DNA of 56,056 bases from Gammaproteobacteria bacterium (GCA_011375345.1 DRLM01000053.1:1-56056); one strand, 5' to 3'; numbered from the stretch's first letter, positions 18,764 to 28,802 are shown. Made by a program: numbers and translations. The notes: generated by a model from the letters alone, not told the origin.

Positions 18764-19933
18764 ATGAATCTACACGAATACCAAGCCAAACAGCTTTTCG
18801 CCGGGTTTGACATACCGGTCTCTTCCGGCAAGGTGGTCACCGACGCGGGCCGGGCCCGCGCCGCGGCCGCTGAACTGGGCGGTGACGCCTGGGTGGTCAA
18901 GGCCCAGGTGCACGCCGGCGGACGCGGCAAGGCCGGGGGCGTCAAGCTGGTGCGCAATCCCGAAGACCTGGAAAGCGCCGTCCGCGACATGTTGGGCGCC
19001 CGCCTGGTGACCCACCAGACCCCGCCCGACGGGCTGCCCATCAACACGGTGTTGGTCGAGCCCACTTGCGAAGTGGCGCGGGAGCTGTATTTGGGTGCAG
19101 TCATTGACCGGGCCCGCGAGCGGGTGGTGTTCATGGCCTCCGCCCTTGGCGGCATGGATATCGAACAGGTGGCGGTGGACCAGCCCGACAAGATTCTCAC
19201 CACCTCGGTGGATCCCGTGGTGGGCCTGCAGCCCTACCAATGGCGCCAGGTGGGTTTTGAACTGGGTCTTGCGGGTGATCAGTTCAAACAGCTGGGCCGT
19301 GTGATGACCGGGTTGTACCGCCTGTTCGTGGAAAAAGACGCCGCCCTGGTGGAAATCAATCCGCTGGTGGTGACCGGGGGGGGTGAGCTGTTGGCGGTGG
19401 ATGCCAAGATCAATCTCGACGACAACGCCCTGTTCCGCCATCCCGAGGTGGCGGCGCTGAAAGACCCCAGCCAGGAAGACGAGCGGGAGCTGGAAGCAGA
19501 GCAGTATGGCCTCAACTACATTTCCCTGGACGGCAATATCGGCTGTATGGTGAACGGCGCCGGCCTGGCCATGGCCACCATGGACCTTATCAAACTGTGT
19601 GGTGGCGCGCCGGCCAATTTCCTGGATGTGGGCGGTGGTACCACTGCCGAGCGGGTGGCCGAGGCCTTCAAGCTCATTTTGTCCGATGACAAAGTGCAGG
19701 CGGTGCTGGTGAACATCATTGGCGGCATCGTGCGTTGCGATCTCATCGCCGAGGGTATCATCAAGGCGGTGCAGGAGGTGCACGTGGCTGTGCCGGTGGT
19801 GGTGCGCCTGGAAGGCACCAATGTGGACCAGGGCAAGGCCATGCTGAAGGACAGCGGCCTGGCCATCGAGACCGTCGACGATCTGACCGATGGCGCCCGC
19901 AAGGCCGTCGCCCTGGCGGCAGGAGCACACTGA
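18764..19933 (+). CDS. sucC: Succinyl-CoA synthetase (ADP-forming), beta subunit
   Basis: SucC is the nucleotide-binding beta subunit of the TCA-cycle enzyme converting succinyl-CoA to succinate with ATP formation. The ATP-grasp domain starts [15 protein letters not shown] and includes [18 protein letters not shown]; the C-terminal CoA-ligase half shows [11 protein letters not shown] and [15 protein letters not shown]. Start set at 18764, where the sequence matches the family; the open frame upstream is unrelated. Length 389 residues. Its TGA shares one base with the sucD ATG. Confidence 0.97.
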   Translation: MNLHEYQAKQLFAGFDIPVSSGKVVTDAGRARAAAAELGGDAWVVKAQVHAGGRGKAGGVKLVRNPEDLESAVRDMLGARLVTHQTPPDGLPINTVLVEPTCEVARELYLGAVIDRARERVVFMASALGGMDIEQVAVDQPDKILTTSVDPVVGLQPYQWRQVGFELGLAGDQFKQLGRVMTGLYRLFVEKDAALVEINPLVVTGGGELLAVDAKINLDDNALFRHPEVAALKDPSQEDERELEAEQYGLNYISLDGNIGCMVNGAGLAMATMDLIKLCGGAPANFLDVGGGTTAERVAEAFKLILSDDKVQAVLVNIIGGIVRCDLIAEGIIKAVQEVHVAVPVVVRLEGTNVDQGKAMLKDSGLAIETVDDLTDGARKAVALAAGAH

Positions 19934-20805
19934 TGGCTGTTTTCGTCAATAAAAACACCAAGGTGATCTGCCAGGGGTTCACCGGCAAACAAGGCACTTT
20001 CCATTCCCGGCAGGCAATGGAATACGGCACGGATCTGGTGGGCGGTGTCACGCCGGGCAAGGGCGGACAAACCCACCTCGGCCGGCCTGTTTTCAACACC
20101 GTGCGCGAAGCAGTGGCCGCCACCGGTGCCGACGCCACCATGATTTACGTGCCCGCGCCCTTCGCCGCCGATGCTATCCTGGAAGCGGCGGACGCCGGTA
20201 TCAAAATGATTGCCTGCATCACCGAGGGCATTCCGGTGCAGGACATGCTGCGGGTCAAGGCGGCGCTGAAGTCTTACGGCGCCCGTTTGATCGGTCCCAA
20301 TTGCCCGGGCATCATCACGCCGGGCGAGTGCAAAATCGGCATCATGCCCGGCGCCATCCACAAAAAAGGCATGATCGGTATCGTCTCTCGTTCCGGCACC
20401 CTGACTTACGAAGCAGTGTATCAAACCACCCAAAACGGCCTGGGACAGAGCACCTGCGTGGGTATCGGCGGCGATCCCATCCAAGGCACCAGCTTTATCG
20501 ACTGCCTGGCCGCCTTCGAGGGAGACCGCCAGACCAAGGGCATCGTGCTGGTGGGCGAAATCGGTGGCACTGCCGAAGAAGAAGCCGCCGACTACATCCG
20601 CACCAGGGTGCGCAAGCCGGTGGTGGCCTATATCGCCGGCGTGACCGCGCCGCCGGGCAAGCGCATGGGCCACGCCGGCGCCATCATTGCAGGGGGCAAA
20701 GGCCGGGCGGCGGACAAGATTGCCGCCCTGGAGGCGGCGGGCGTGCAAGTGGCCCGGTCGCCGGCGGACATCGGAAAACTGATGCTGGATTACTTTACCG
20801 GCTGA
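19933..20805 (+). CDS. sucD: Succinyl-CoA synthetase, alpha subunit
   Basis: SucD carries the CoA-binding Rossmann domain and the phosphorylated histidine. Visible are [15 protein letters not shown] (CoA-binding N-terminus), [14 protein letters not shown], and the phospho-His loop [14 protein letters not shown] near residue 245. The start overlaps the sucC stop as TGATG, giving 290 residues. The pair is transcribed apart from the rest of the TCA-cycle genes, which are not in the window. Confidence 0.97.
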   Translation: MAVFVNKNTKVICQGFTGKQGTFHSRQAMEYGTDLVGGVTPGKGGQTHLGRPVFNTVREAVAATGADATMIYVPAPFAADAILEAADAGIKMIACITEGIPVQDMLRVKAALKSYGARLIGPNCPGIITPGECKIGIMPGAIHKKGMIGIVSRSGTLTYEAVYQTTQNGLGQSTCVGIGGDPIQGTSFIDCLAAFEGDRQTKGIVLVGEIGGTAEEEAADYIRTRVRKPVVAYIAGVTAPPGKRMGHAGAIIAGGKGRAADKIAALEAAGVQVARSPADIGKLMLDYFTG

Positions 20806-20866
20806 TCTCAGCGCGCCGTCCGGAAAACAGTCCCAGCGGCTGCGGGAGCTGAAATAAGGGAAGAGG

Positions 20867-22552
20867 ATGAGCAAGCACCTGCGGGTGGCGTTGGCCCAGC
20901 TTGATTTCCTGGTGGGGGATGTGGCCGGCAATCTGGCCAGGGTGGAGCGGGCGCTGGTTTGCGCGCGGGACGAACTCAGGGCCGACGTGGTGCTGTTTCC
21001 CGAACTCAGCCTGACGGCCTATCCGCCGGAAGATCTCTTGCTCCGGCCCGGCCTGCACCAGCAGGTGCTGCGGGCGCTGGAAATGTTGAAACGCCAAGTG
21101 CGGGGCATTGATGTTGTCATCGGCTATCCCTGCCCCGGCACCGGCGGCCTGTACAACAGCGCCTCTTTGATCCGCGATGGCGACATTCTTGCCACGTATC
21201 GCAAGCAACACTTGCCCAATTACAGCGTGTTCGACGAAAAGCGCTATTTCGTGCCGGGCGCCGAGCCGGCAGTGGTGGACATTAAAGGTGTGCCCGTGGC
21301 CATCACCATTTGCGAGGATTTGTGGCATCCCGGTCCCATGGCGCAGGCGAAGGCGGCGGGTGCGCGACTCATGCTTAACCTCAATGCCTCCCCCTTCCAT
21401 GCGCAAAAACGCCGTGAGCGGGAAGACGTGTTGCGCCAACGCATCGGTGAGGCGCCCCTTCCCATTGTTTATGTCAATCAGGTGGGCGGACAGGACGAAT
21501 TGGTGTTCGAGGGGTCGTCCTTCGTGATGGACAGCGACGGGCGCGTGGTGTGGCGCGCGCCCTTTGGCGAAGAAGCCCTGCGGGTGGTGGAATTCGAGTG
21601 CCGCGGGCAGGGGGTGCGACCGCGGCCCGGCGAGTTGTCACCGGCGCCGGAGGAAGAGGCCGGCGTTTATCAGGCCATCGTGCTGGGGGTGCGGGACTAC
21701 ATCGAAAAAAACGGTTTTCGCGGCGCGGTAATGGGCTTGTCCGGCGGTGTGGATTCCGCCCTGACCCTGGCCATCGCCGTGGATGCCATTGGCGCCGACC
21801 GGGTGGAAGCGGTGATGATGCCCTCCCGCTACACCTCGCAGATGAGCCTGGAGGACGCCGCCGCCGAGGCCCGGGCCCTGGGGGTGGAATACCACGTCAT
21901 CGCCATAGAGCCCGGCTACCAGGCCTTTCTCGACAGCCTGGCGGAGGAGTTCGCCGGCGCTGCGCCGGACGTGACCGAGGAAAACATTCAGGCCCGCTGC
22001 CGGGGCGTCATTCTTATGGCCATTTCCAACAAAAAGCGCAAAATCGTCCTGACCACCGGCAACAAAAGCGAGATGGCGGTGGGTTATGCCACCCTGTACG
22101 GGGACATGGCCGGCGGCTTCGCCCCTATCAAAGATGTGCCCAAAACCCTGGTGTACCGCCTGGCGCGCTATCGCAACCGTCTTGGCAGCGTCATCCCCGA
22201 GCGGGTGCTGACCCGGGCGCCGTCTGCTGAACTCAAGCCCGGCCAGGTGGATCAGGACAGCCTGCCGCCCTATGAGGTGCTCGATCCCATCCTGGCTCTG
22301 TACGTGGAGCAGGACCGTCCGGTAGAAGAGATTATCGCCGCCGGTTTTCCGCCGGAGGTGGTGGCGCGGGTGGTGGCCATGGTCAACCGCAACGAATACA
22401 AGCGCCGCCAGGCCCCGCCCGGGGTGCGGGTAACGCGCCGGGCGTTCGGGCGCGACCGGCGCTATCCCATCACCTCGGGCTATCGAAGCTCGGCCGAACT
22501 GGATATCAACCGGGCCAGCCCTGGCGCCAGAGCAACATTTTGCCCAAAATAG
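20867..22552 (+). CDS. nadE: Glutamine-dependent NAD+ synthetase
   Basis: NadE amidates deamido-NAD+ as the last step of NAD synthesis. The N-terminal nitrilase-type amidase domain has the Glu-Lys-Cys triad: Glu in LFPELSLTAYPPEDLL, Lys in YRKQHLPNYSVFDEKRYF, and Cys in TICEDLWHPG. The C-terminal synthetase has the PP-loop GLSGGVDSALTLAIA, TTGNKSEMAVGY and a basic tail. Length 561 residues, the two-domain type that uses glutamine directly. glnB follows 42 bases downstream, a frequent arrangement. Confidence 0.96.
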   Translation: MSKHLRVALAQLDFLVGDVAGNLARVERALVCARDELRADVVLFPELSLTAYPPEDLLLRPGLHQQVLRALEMLKRQVRGIDVVIGYPCPGTGGLYNSASLIRDGDILATYRKQHLPNYSVFDEKRYFVPGAEPAVVDIKGVPVAITICEDLWHPGPMAQAKAAGARLMLNLNASPFHAQKRREREDVLRQRIGEAPLPIVYVNQVGGQDELVFEGSSFVMDSDGRVVWRAPFGEEALRVVEFECRGQGVRPRPGELSPAPEEEAGVYQAIVLGVRDYIEKNGFRGAVMGLSGGVDSALTLAIAVDAIGADRVEAVMMPSRYTSQMSLEDAAAEARALGVEYHVIAIEPGYQAFLDSLAEEFAGAAPDVTEENIQARCRGVILMAISNKKRKIVLTTGNKSEMAVGYATLYGDMAGGFAPIKDVPKTLVYRLARYRNRLGSVIPERVLTRAPSAELKPGQVDQDSLPPYEVLDPILALYVEQDRPVEEIIAAGFPPEVVARVVAMVNRNEYKRRQAPPGVRVTRRAFGRDRRYPITSGYRSSAELDINRASPGARATFCPK

Positions 22553-22933
<381 letters not shown>

Positions 22934-23104
22934 CAGCTTGTTGAAAAACCCTGCTTTGCAACAAGCTGTGTGCAGTGTGGGGCTGCACCGTCATGTTCAA
23001 TGACGACAAGTCATTGAGCATGTGAGGCAGTCGCAAGCTGCCTTGGCGGCGGCCGGTGTTGAAAAAGGCCGGGAAGGCCTTTTTCAACATCTTGTCGGCT
23101 TGTT
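22934..23104. repeat. Two palindromes between glnB and bamD, possible bidirectional terminator
   Basis: Immediately after the glnB stop is a perfect 10-base inverted repeat (CAGCTTGTTG / CAACAAGCTG, 22934-22968, 15-base loop). At 23057-23089 is a perfect 14-base inverted repeat (TGTTGAAAAAGGCC / GGCCTTTTTCAACA, 5-base loop). It lies between convergent genes and carries an internal T run on each strand, so it could end both transcripts. It belongs to the family at 11821. The bases between the two elements show no gene. Confidence 0.75.
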
Positions 23105-23160
23105 GAGTTTGAACTGGTTTGCAAGTTCAAACACGCGCTTCGAGCCGCCGACGGGGGTGG

Positions 23161-23943
23161 TCAGTCCCCCGTGCCGCCCGCGGCTGGCTGCTCTTTACTG
23201 GCCCCGGTGTCCGGAAAGTTCAAACTCAGCACTCGCCGGGCGTCGGCGGCCAGGTCGCTCAAACCCAGGTGCTGGTAGGCCTCGCTCATGATCTTAAGGG
23301 CTGCGGGAATGGCGGGTGTCTGGTCGTAGTGCTCCAATATGAATTTGGCCCGGTTGGCCGCCGCCACATAGGCGCCTTTTTCCATGTAGAAGCGTGCGGC
23401 ATAGAGCTCGTTTCTGGCCAGGACTTCCCGCAGGTAAATCATTCTCTGCGCCGCATCGGCCGCGTAGGGGCTGCCCGGGAATTTCCGGATGAGTTCCGAA
23501 AAATAGCGGTAGGCTTCCTGCGCCGGGCGGGGATCCCGCTGGCCCGGATCGGTTTCAAACCATCTCTCCAGCGGCCCCATGGTGGGCATGCGCGCCAGCC
23601 CCTTGATGTAATAGGCGTAGTCCACCCGCGGGTGGCGGGGGTAGAGCTTGATGAACTGGTCTGCAGCGGCGACGGCGGATTCCGGTTCTTCGAACTTGTA
23701 GTAGGCGTAGGCGATGTTCAACTGCGCCTGTTGGGCATAGGCGCCGAAGGGGAAGCGGGCGATGAGGTCCTCGAAGTGTTCGATGGCGACTTCGTAGTCG
23801 CCGACATCCATGGCCCGCTTGCCTTCTTGGTAAAATTTCTCCGCCGGCCAGTTTTCCGGGTCGTCAACGGAGCTGGTGAATGCGGCGCAGGCGCTCAACA
23901 TCAGGGCCGTGAGTAAAGGGACAAAGCTGCGTAGCGTGGGCAT
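23161..23943 (-). CDS. bamD: BamD, outer-membrane protein assembly lipoprotein
   Basis: BamD is the essential TPR lipoprotein of the BAM complex that inserts beta-barrel proteins. The signal peptide ends in the lipobox LSAC (Cys at 18). Mature sequence begins with a short linker followed by TPR units: FYQEGKRAMDVGDYEVAIEHF, YAYYKFEEPESAVAAADQFI, YPRHPRVDYAYYIKGLA. Length 260 residues, standard. A second BamD-like gene lies upstream on the same strand. Confidence 0.95.
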   Translation of the reverse strand: MPTLRSFVPLLTALMLSACAAFTSSVDDPENWPAEKFYQEGKRAMDVGDYEVAIEHFEDLIARFPFGAYAQQAQLNIAYAYYKFEEPESAVAAADQFIKLYPRHPRVDYAYYIKGLARMPTMGPLERWFETDPGQRDPRPAQEAYRYFSELIRKFPGSPYAADAAQRMIYLREVLARNELYAARFYMEKGAYVAAANRAKFILEHYDQTPAIPAALKIMSEAYQHLGLSDLAADARRVLSLNFPDTGASKEQPAAGGTGD

Positions 23944-24024
23944 GATACTGTGCTCGAATGACGGCCCGGGGCCGTATGACTGCGTTCCGTCCGCTTGCCC
24001 GGCGTCCGTGCAAACGGCTGTTGT

Positions 24025-24666
24025 TTATGGCGCGTTCGCTGCGCTCAGTGCGGTGGCTTCTCCTTGTGCATCCCTGCCGGCCTGGCTTTCGCCCTGCCGG
24101 GCAGCAGCCAGGGCCTCGCGCATGGCGCGTTCCCTTTGCACCAGCATGGGGGCGTCTTCTGCCACGTATTGACGCAGATAGCGTAAATATTGTTCCGCAG
24201 TCTCCCGATAGCGGGTAGCGGGGAAGCGGTCCAGTATCTCGTTGAACAGCATATAAGCGCGGTGCAGGCCGGCCCGCCATTCCCGGCCGCCGGTGCCCAT
24301 CATCACCGCCTGTTGAAACACCGCCAGGGCGCGTAAATAGTAGGCATAATCCACGCTACGGTGGCGCGGGTAACGATGGATATAAGCGTCGGCCATGGCG
24401 TAGGCGGCGGAAAATTTCAGATTCTTGTAGTAGGCGTAAGCCATTTCCAGCAGGCTTTGGGCGGCGAATTTTTCTTCCACCGCCAGTCCTTTGATTTTTT
24501 CGAATTCATCTATGGCGGTCACATAGTCCCCTGACTTCATGGCCTGGTGGCCGGCCAGAAAATGCTTTCTGGAGGGCCGGTCCTCGGCGGCCGTTGCGTT
24601 CTGGGCCAAGGGTGTTTGACTGACACCAAGCACGAAGCAGGCCAGCATGAAAGCGTAACACCTCAC
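24025..24666 (-). CDS. BamD-like periplasmic TPR protein, no clear lipobox
   Basis: A 213-residue paralogue of the adjacent BamD. Shared blocks include AMKSGDYVTAIDEFEKI, YAYYKNLKFSAAYAMADAYI and YPRHRSVDYAYYLRALAVF. It has a signal-peptide-like N-terminus (about 1-22) but no convincing lipobox; the Cys at 10 sits inside the hydrophobic core. The C-terminal TPR pair of BamD is replaced by a short Gln/Ala/Glu-rich tail. The gene lies 80 bases upstream of bamD, same strand, probably co-transcribed. Whether it binds the BAM complex is unknown. Confidence 0.85.
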   Translation of the reverse strand: MRCYAFMLACFVLGVSQTPLAQNATAAEDRPSRKHFLAGHQAMKSGDYVTAIDEFEKIKGLAVEEKFAAQSLLEMAYAYYKNLKFSAAYAMADAYIHRYPRHRSVDYAYYLRALAVFQQAVMMGTGGREWRAGLHRAYMLFNEILDRFPATRYRETAEQYLRYLRQYVAEDAPMLVQRERAMREALAAARQGESQAGRDAQGEATALSAANAP

Positions 24667-24872
24667 TTCAACAACCCTTCCCTAGGTTGGCACATCAGAC
24701 CGCAATCTTTGTACACTTGCGGCATTCCCCCGTACCCGGCGAGCCCTGGATATCCGCTTGTTTCTGCCCCGCCTTCATCGATTTTCAGAGCTGACCTTCG
24801 GTGTACAGCGTTGATTTATGGCTTTTCTGCACAGTGATTATACGTGCAATTCAGTGATTCAAGAATACATGT

Positions 24873-25844
24873 ATGAGCCCGGAGAAAGAAAACCGCCAGA
24901 TACTTTCAGCCACCGTCCCCCTGAGCGTGGCGGGCAGGCGTCTCGATCAGGCTCTCGCGGCCCTGTTTCCCGCGTACTCCCGCAGCCGCTTGCAGCAGTG
25001 GATCAAGGCCGGGCGCGTCACCGTCAACGGCCGGGTTCTGCGCGGTCGCGCCAGACTCAGCGGGGGTGAACGGGTTGTCGTGGAAGTGGTGGCAGAGCAG
25101 GCGGTAAGCTGGCAGGCCCAGTCTTTGCCCCTGGCCGTGGTCTACGAGGACGACAGCCTGCTGGTCATCAACAAGCCGCCCGGCGTGGTGGTGCATCCCG
25201 CGGCGGGCAACTGGGACGGTACTTTGGTCAATGCCCTGTTGCACCACGCCCCCGAGCTGGAGCGCCTGCCCCGTGCCGGAGTGGTGCACCGTCTGGACAA
25301 GGACACCAGTGGGCTGCTGGTGGTGGCCCGCACCCTGGCGGCGCAAAAAAGTCTGGTGGCACAATTGCAGGCCCGCACCGTGAGCCGGGAGTACGCGGCG
25401 GTGGTGGTGGGCGCCCTGGTGGCGGGGGGCACGGTGGACGCCCCCATCGGCCGCCATCCCGTGGACCGCAAGCGCATGGCCGTGGTGCCAAGGGGCAAGC
25501 CGGCCATCAGCCATTATCGCGTCCAAGGCCGCTTCCGGGCCCACACCCATATTGCTGTGCGCCTGGAGACGGGGCGCACTCACCAAATCCGGGTGCACCT
25601 GGCCCATATCCGCCATCCGCTGGTGGGGGATGCCACCTACGGCGGCCGCGCGCGCCTGCCTTCCGGCGCCGGAGACGCACTCATTCAAGCCCTGCGCGGT
25701 TTTCCCCGCCAGGCCTTGCATGCCCGCCGCCTGGCCCTGCGGCATCCGCGGCGGGGCGAACCGGTGTCGTGGGAGGCGCCTTTGCCGGACGATATATGCC
25801 AGCTGCTCGCCGCGCTAAAAGCCGATACGGACGCCCAGGCATGA
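24873..25844 (+). CDS. rluD: 23S rRNA pseudouridine synthase RluD
   Basis: RluD makes pseudouridines in helix 69 of 23S rRNA. The N-terminal S4 domain (VAGRRLDQALAALFPAYSRS) is followed by the catalytic domain with HRLDKDTSGLLVVA, where Asp is the nucleophile, VYEDDSLLVINKPPGVVVHP, and TGRTHQIRVHLAH near the end. Length 323 residues. It faces away from the two BamD-type genes; the rluD/bamD divergent pair is conserved in gammaproteobacteria. Its stop overlaps the start of the next gene. Confidence 0.95.
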   Translation: MSPEKENRQILSATVPLSVAGRRLDQALAALFPAYSRSRLQQWIKAGRVTVNGRVLRGRARLSGGERVVVEVVAEQAVSWQAQSLPLAVVYEDDSLLVINKPPGVVVHPAAGNWDGTLVNALLHHAPELERLPRAGVVHRLDKDTSGLLVVARTLAAQKSLVAQLQARTVSREYAAVVVGALVAGGTVDAPIGRHPVDRKRMAVVPRGKPAISHYRVQGRFRAHTHIAVRLETGRTHQIRVHLAHIRHPLVGDATYGGRARLPSGAGDALIQALRGFPRQALHARRLALRHPRRGEPVSWEAPLPDDICQLLAALKADTDAQA

Positions 25845-26584
25845 CCGGCCCGGCCTGGATTACCCCGGACTGGCCCGCGCCCCCGACGGTGCGGGCGCTT
25901 GCCACCACCCGCAGCGGCGGGGTGAGCGAGCCGCCCTACGGCAGCCTCAACCTGGCCGGTCATGTGGGCGATGAGCCGGAGCAGGTGCAGGAAAACCGCC
26001 GTCGCTTGCGGCGTGCCGTGCCCTTGCCCGCGGAACCGCTGTGGCTGGCACAGGCGCACGGCACGGTTGTGGTGGATGCCGCCTGTGCCAGGGCCGGAGT
26101 GGTGGCGGACGGCAGTTTCAGCCGCCACCCCGGCCTGGTCTGCACCGTGCTCACCGCCGACTGCCTGCCCCTGTTGCTGTGCGACACTGGCGGTACTGTA
26201 GTGGCCGCCGTCCACGCCGGTTGGCGTGGCCTGGCCGCCGGCATCATCGAACAGGCCGTGCGGGCCCTGGGCCGGCCGGGGCGGCGCCTGCTCGCCTGGC
26301 TTGGCCCCGCCATTGGCCCCACCGCCTTCGAGGTGGGCCCCGAGGTGCGCCAAGCCTTCATCCAACAGGACGCCGCGGCGGAACACGCCTTTCACCCCGG
26401 GCGCGGGGACCGCTACCTCGCGAACTTATACGCCCTGGCCCGTCAGCGCCTCGCACGCGTTCATGTCACCGCGGTGTACGGTGGGCATTGGTGCACCGTG
26501 GGCGATGCTGAACGTTTTTTCTCCTATCGCCGCGACGGTCTCACGGGGCGGATGGCGGCCTTGGTTTGGCTGGCCCCGTGCTAA
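25841..26584 (+). CDS. pgeF: PgeF/YfiH, multicopper-type purine nucleoside enzyme / peptidoglycan editing factor
   Basis: The YfiH/LACC1 family acts on purine nucleosides in vitro and in E. coli is linked to removing misincorporated serine from peptidoglycan. Metal and active-site blocks are visible: LWLAQAHGTVVVD, LTADCLPLLLCD, VAAVHAGWRGLAAGI, and the terminal GHWCTVGDAERFFSYRRDG. The ATG at 25841 overlaps the rluD stop as ATGA; a longer frame upstream is a shadow of rluD. Length 247 residues. rluD-pgeF is a conserved pair. Confidence 0.92.
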   Translation: MTGPAWITPDWPAPPTVRALATTRSGGVSEPPYGSLNLAGHVGDEPEQVQENRRRLRRAVPLPAEPLWLAQAHGTVVVDAACARAGVVADGSFSRHPGLVCTVLTADCLPLLLCDTGGTVVAAVHAGWRGLAAGIIEQAVRALGRPGRRLLAWLGPAIGPTAFEVGPEVRQAFIQQDAAAEHAFHPGRGDRYLANLYALARQRLARVHVTAVYGGHWCTVGDAERFFSYRRDGLTGRMAALVWLAPC

Positions 26585-26586
26585 GT

Positions 26587-26653
26587 CCCCCATTTTTCAA
26601 AAGGGGAATAGAAAGCCATCTCCTCTATGGCCTGCCTCTTTCTCAAAGAGGGG
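26587..26653. repeat. Dispersed C/G-run palindromes after pgeF
   Basis: Two inverted repeats, CCCC-ATTTTTCAAAA-GGGG (26587-26606) and CCTCTTT-CTC-AAAGAGG (about 26636-26652), resemble those before uvrA and after tilS. They lie between pgeF and the ZIP gene. Nothing else is seen in the 187-base gap. Confidence 0.65.
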
Positions 26654-26771
26654 AGTGAGCGCGGGGAGGTGGGCGCTGACGGCGGGGGGACCGATCCTGG
26701 CGCCTTTTCAGGCTGGACCCTCCAGACAATTCGGGTAGACTGCCCGGCTACCTTGTTGACCGGATTGTTGA

Positions 26772-27566
26772 ATGGGCGTGCTCGGGTGGATCATTCTTTT
26801 CAGCCTGCTGGGTGGTGTGCTGAGTGTGGTGGCGGCGGGAACGTTTTTGCTGCTGCCGTCGCTGTGGCGTGAGCGCCTGCTGCCGTACTTGATCAGTTTC
26901 GCCACCGGCGCTTTGCTGGGGGCGGCGTTTCTGGCTTTGTTGCCCCACGCCATGGGGGCGCCCGGTGTGGACGATGTGCACGATGTGCACGATTTGATGT
27001 TGGCGGTGTTGCTGGGTGTGCTGGCGTTTTTCGTGCTGGAAAAAATGGTGCTGTGGCGCCATTGTCATCATCGCCATTGCGAGGCGCACGATCCGACGGA
27101 GAGCGGCTCACAGGGCGAGGCGTCGGCGGGGGTCATCGTGCTGGTGGGGGACAGTCTGCATAATTTCGTGGACGGCATCATCATTGCCGCCGCGTTTCTC
27201 TCCGACAGTCATCTTGGCATGGTTACCGCCCTGGCCGTGGCCGCCCATGAAATCCCCCAGGAAGTGGGCGATTTCGCCGTGCTGCTGAGTAGCGGCTTCA
27301 GCCGGGGCCGGGCCATGGGGTTCAATCTGTTGTCGTCCCTGGCGACGGTGGTGGGGGCGGTGCTGGCCTATTATGGTTTGCAGGATGCCCAGCAACTGGT
27401 GCCCTATGCCTTGGCGGTCGCGGCGGCGAGCTTTATTTACGTGGCGGTGGCGGACTTGATTCCGGGTTTGCACGAACGGGTGGAACTGAGTGCAAGCTTG
27501 CAGCAAATCGGCTTGATTTCCGCAGGTGTGCTGACCGTTTATCTGGCCCACAGCACCCTGCATTGA
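26772..27566 (+). CDS. ZIP-family metal transporter
   Basis: A 264-residue ZIP protein with about seven to eight membrane helices. The metal path is marked by HNFVDGIIIAAAF in one helix and HEIPQEVGDFAVL in the next, the usual paired His motifs. The loop between helices 3 and 4 is His-rich (HCHHRHCEAHD), as in zinc/iron ZIP carriers, and another short run DDVHDVHD precedes it. The likely substrates are Zn2+, Fe2+ or related cations; specificity cannot be told. No strong ribosome-binding site is seen. A two-ACT-domain gene follows within 12 bases. Confidence 0.92.
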   Translation: MGVLGWIILFSLLGGVLSVVAAGTFLLLPSLWRERLLPYLISFATGALLGAAFLALLPHAMGAPGVDDVHDVHDLMLAVLLGVLAFFVLEKMVLWRHCHHRHCEAHDPTESGSQGEASAGVIVLVGDSLHNFVDGIIIAAAFLSDSHLGMVTALAVAAHEIPQEVGDFAVLLSSGFSRGRAMGFNLLSSLATVVGAVLAYYGLQDAQQLVPYALAVAAASFIYVAVADLIPGLHERVELSASLQQIGLISAGVLTVYLAHSTLH

Positions 27567-27578
27567 GGGGGTTCGGAC

Positions 27579-28100
27579 ATGAAGCACTGGTATATGTTGA
27601 CGGTGGTGGGCAGGGACCGGCCCGGTATCGTGGCCCACGTGACCCGCGCCTTGTACGAGGGTGGCGCCAATCTGGGGGAGGCTTCCATGCTGCGCCTGGG
27701 GGGTAATTTCACCATCATGCTGATGGTGGAGTTCGACGGCACGGCCAGGCAGCTGGCAGTGACGGTGGAGCCGGTGATCCAATCCTTGGGGTTGCACCTG
27801 CACGTGGACGCCATCGAGGGCCGCCTGCACGAACACTTGCTTCCCGATGTGCGTATTACCGTGTTCGGGGCGGATCGCGCCGGCATCGTCGCCAAAGTGA
27901 CCGGCATCCTGGCGGAGGCGGGCTTGAATATTCTCGATCTGGACTCGGATGTGGCGGGCAGCACTGACGCACCCCTCTATATCATGCATATCGAGGGTCA
28001 GGCCACTGAAGGTGTTGAAGCCCTGGAATCCGCTCTCAGTGTCGTGCGCCAGGAAGGCGTGGAAGCCCGCCTTGGCCTTGTTGAGACCATGGTGGGCTGA
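27579..28100 (+). CDS. GcvR-like protein with two ACT domains
   Basis: A 173-residue protein with two ACT domains (about 5-80 and 90-168), each opening with a VGRDRPGIVAHVTRALYEGG or FGADRAGIVAKVTGILAEAG segment. E. coli GcvR has this layout and restrains GcvA in control of the glycine cleavage system. No gcv genes are nearby, so the target is inferred. GAGGGGG lies before the ATG. Its stop overlaps the def start as TGATG. Confidence 0.85.
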   Translation: MKHWYMLTVVGRDRPGIVAHVTRALYEGGANLGEASMLRLGGNFTIMLMVEFDGTARQLAVTVEPVIQSLGLHLHVDAIEGRLHEHLLPDVRITVFGADRAGIVAKVTGILAEAGLNILDLDSDVAGSTDAPLYIMHIEGQATEGVEALESALSVVRQEGVEARLGLVETMVG

Positions 28101-28597
28101 TGGCGCTGGAGATTCTGACCTATCCCGATCCGCGCCTGAAGCAAGTCTCTTCACCGGTGGAGGTTTTCGATCAGTCTTTGCTGGCGTTTGTGGCGGAGCT
28201 GGCGGCCACCATGGGCGAGGGTCCCGGTGCCGTGGGCATCGCCGCGCCCCAGGTGGGCCGTTTCCAACGCATCGTCATTGTGGACTGCTCCGCCCGGCGC
28301 CAGGTGGAGAGCCACGGCCGCATGGTGCTGATCAACCCCGAAATCAGCGCATGGGAGGGCCTGGACGTGGGCCGGGAGGGCTGCCTGTCTGTGCCCGACT
28401 ACACCGGCAACGTGATCCGGGCGGCGCGCATTGTGGTGGACGCCTTCGATGAGCATGGCGCGCGGCAGCGCTACGAGTGCGCCGGTTTTGAAGCCCGGGC
28501 CGTGCAGCACGAAATCGATCATCTCGACGGCCTGCTGTTCCTCGACCGCCTGGTGAGCCGGCGCAACGACCTGTTTCGGCGCAAGGTCTACAAATAA
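28100..28597 (+). CDS. def: Peptide deformylase
   Basis: Def removes the N-formyl group from nascent proteins. The three metalloenzyme motifs are all present: GIAAPQVG, EGCLSVPDY (metal Cys) and HEIDHLDG (metal His pair and catalytic Glu). The length of 165 residues is standard. Unlike the usual def-fmt pairing, here it follows a gcvR-like gene and no fmt is present, so it may be a second copy in the genome. Translation is coupled to the gene before it. Confidence 0.95.
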   Translation: MALEILTYPDPRLKQVSSPVEVFDQSLLAFVAELAATMGEGPGAVGIAAPQVGRFQRIVIVDCSARRQVESHGRMVLINPEISAWEGLDVGREGCLSVPDYTGNVIRAARIVVDAFDEHGARQRYECAGFEARAVQHEIDHLDGLLFLDRLVSRRNDLFRRKVYK

Positions 28598-28802
28598 CTC
28601 TACTCTTGCGTTTCCGTGCCTTGCGATGTCAACCGACGCCGCCGTGCGACGTTAGAATGACAAACAGCCGTGACCGGGTTTGGACTGATGGCAGCCAGGG
28701 CGGATCGCGGGCGTGGGGGGGATGCAAGTGTCAGATGAGGACCGTTTGTTTGTTGCAACAGGCGCGGAATTTGAGACGGCATAGACGGGGAGGAAGCAGA
28801 CA

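Noticed and set aside
26627-26872. Small plus-strand ORF between pgeF and the ZIP gene
   Set aside because: Runs through the dispersed repeat and the start of the ZIP gene in another frame.
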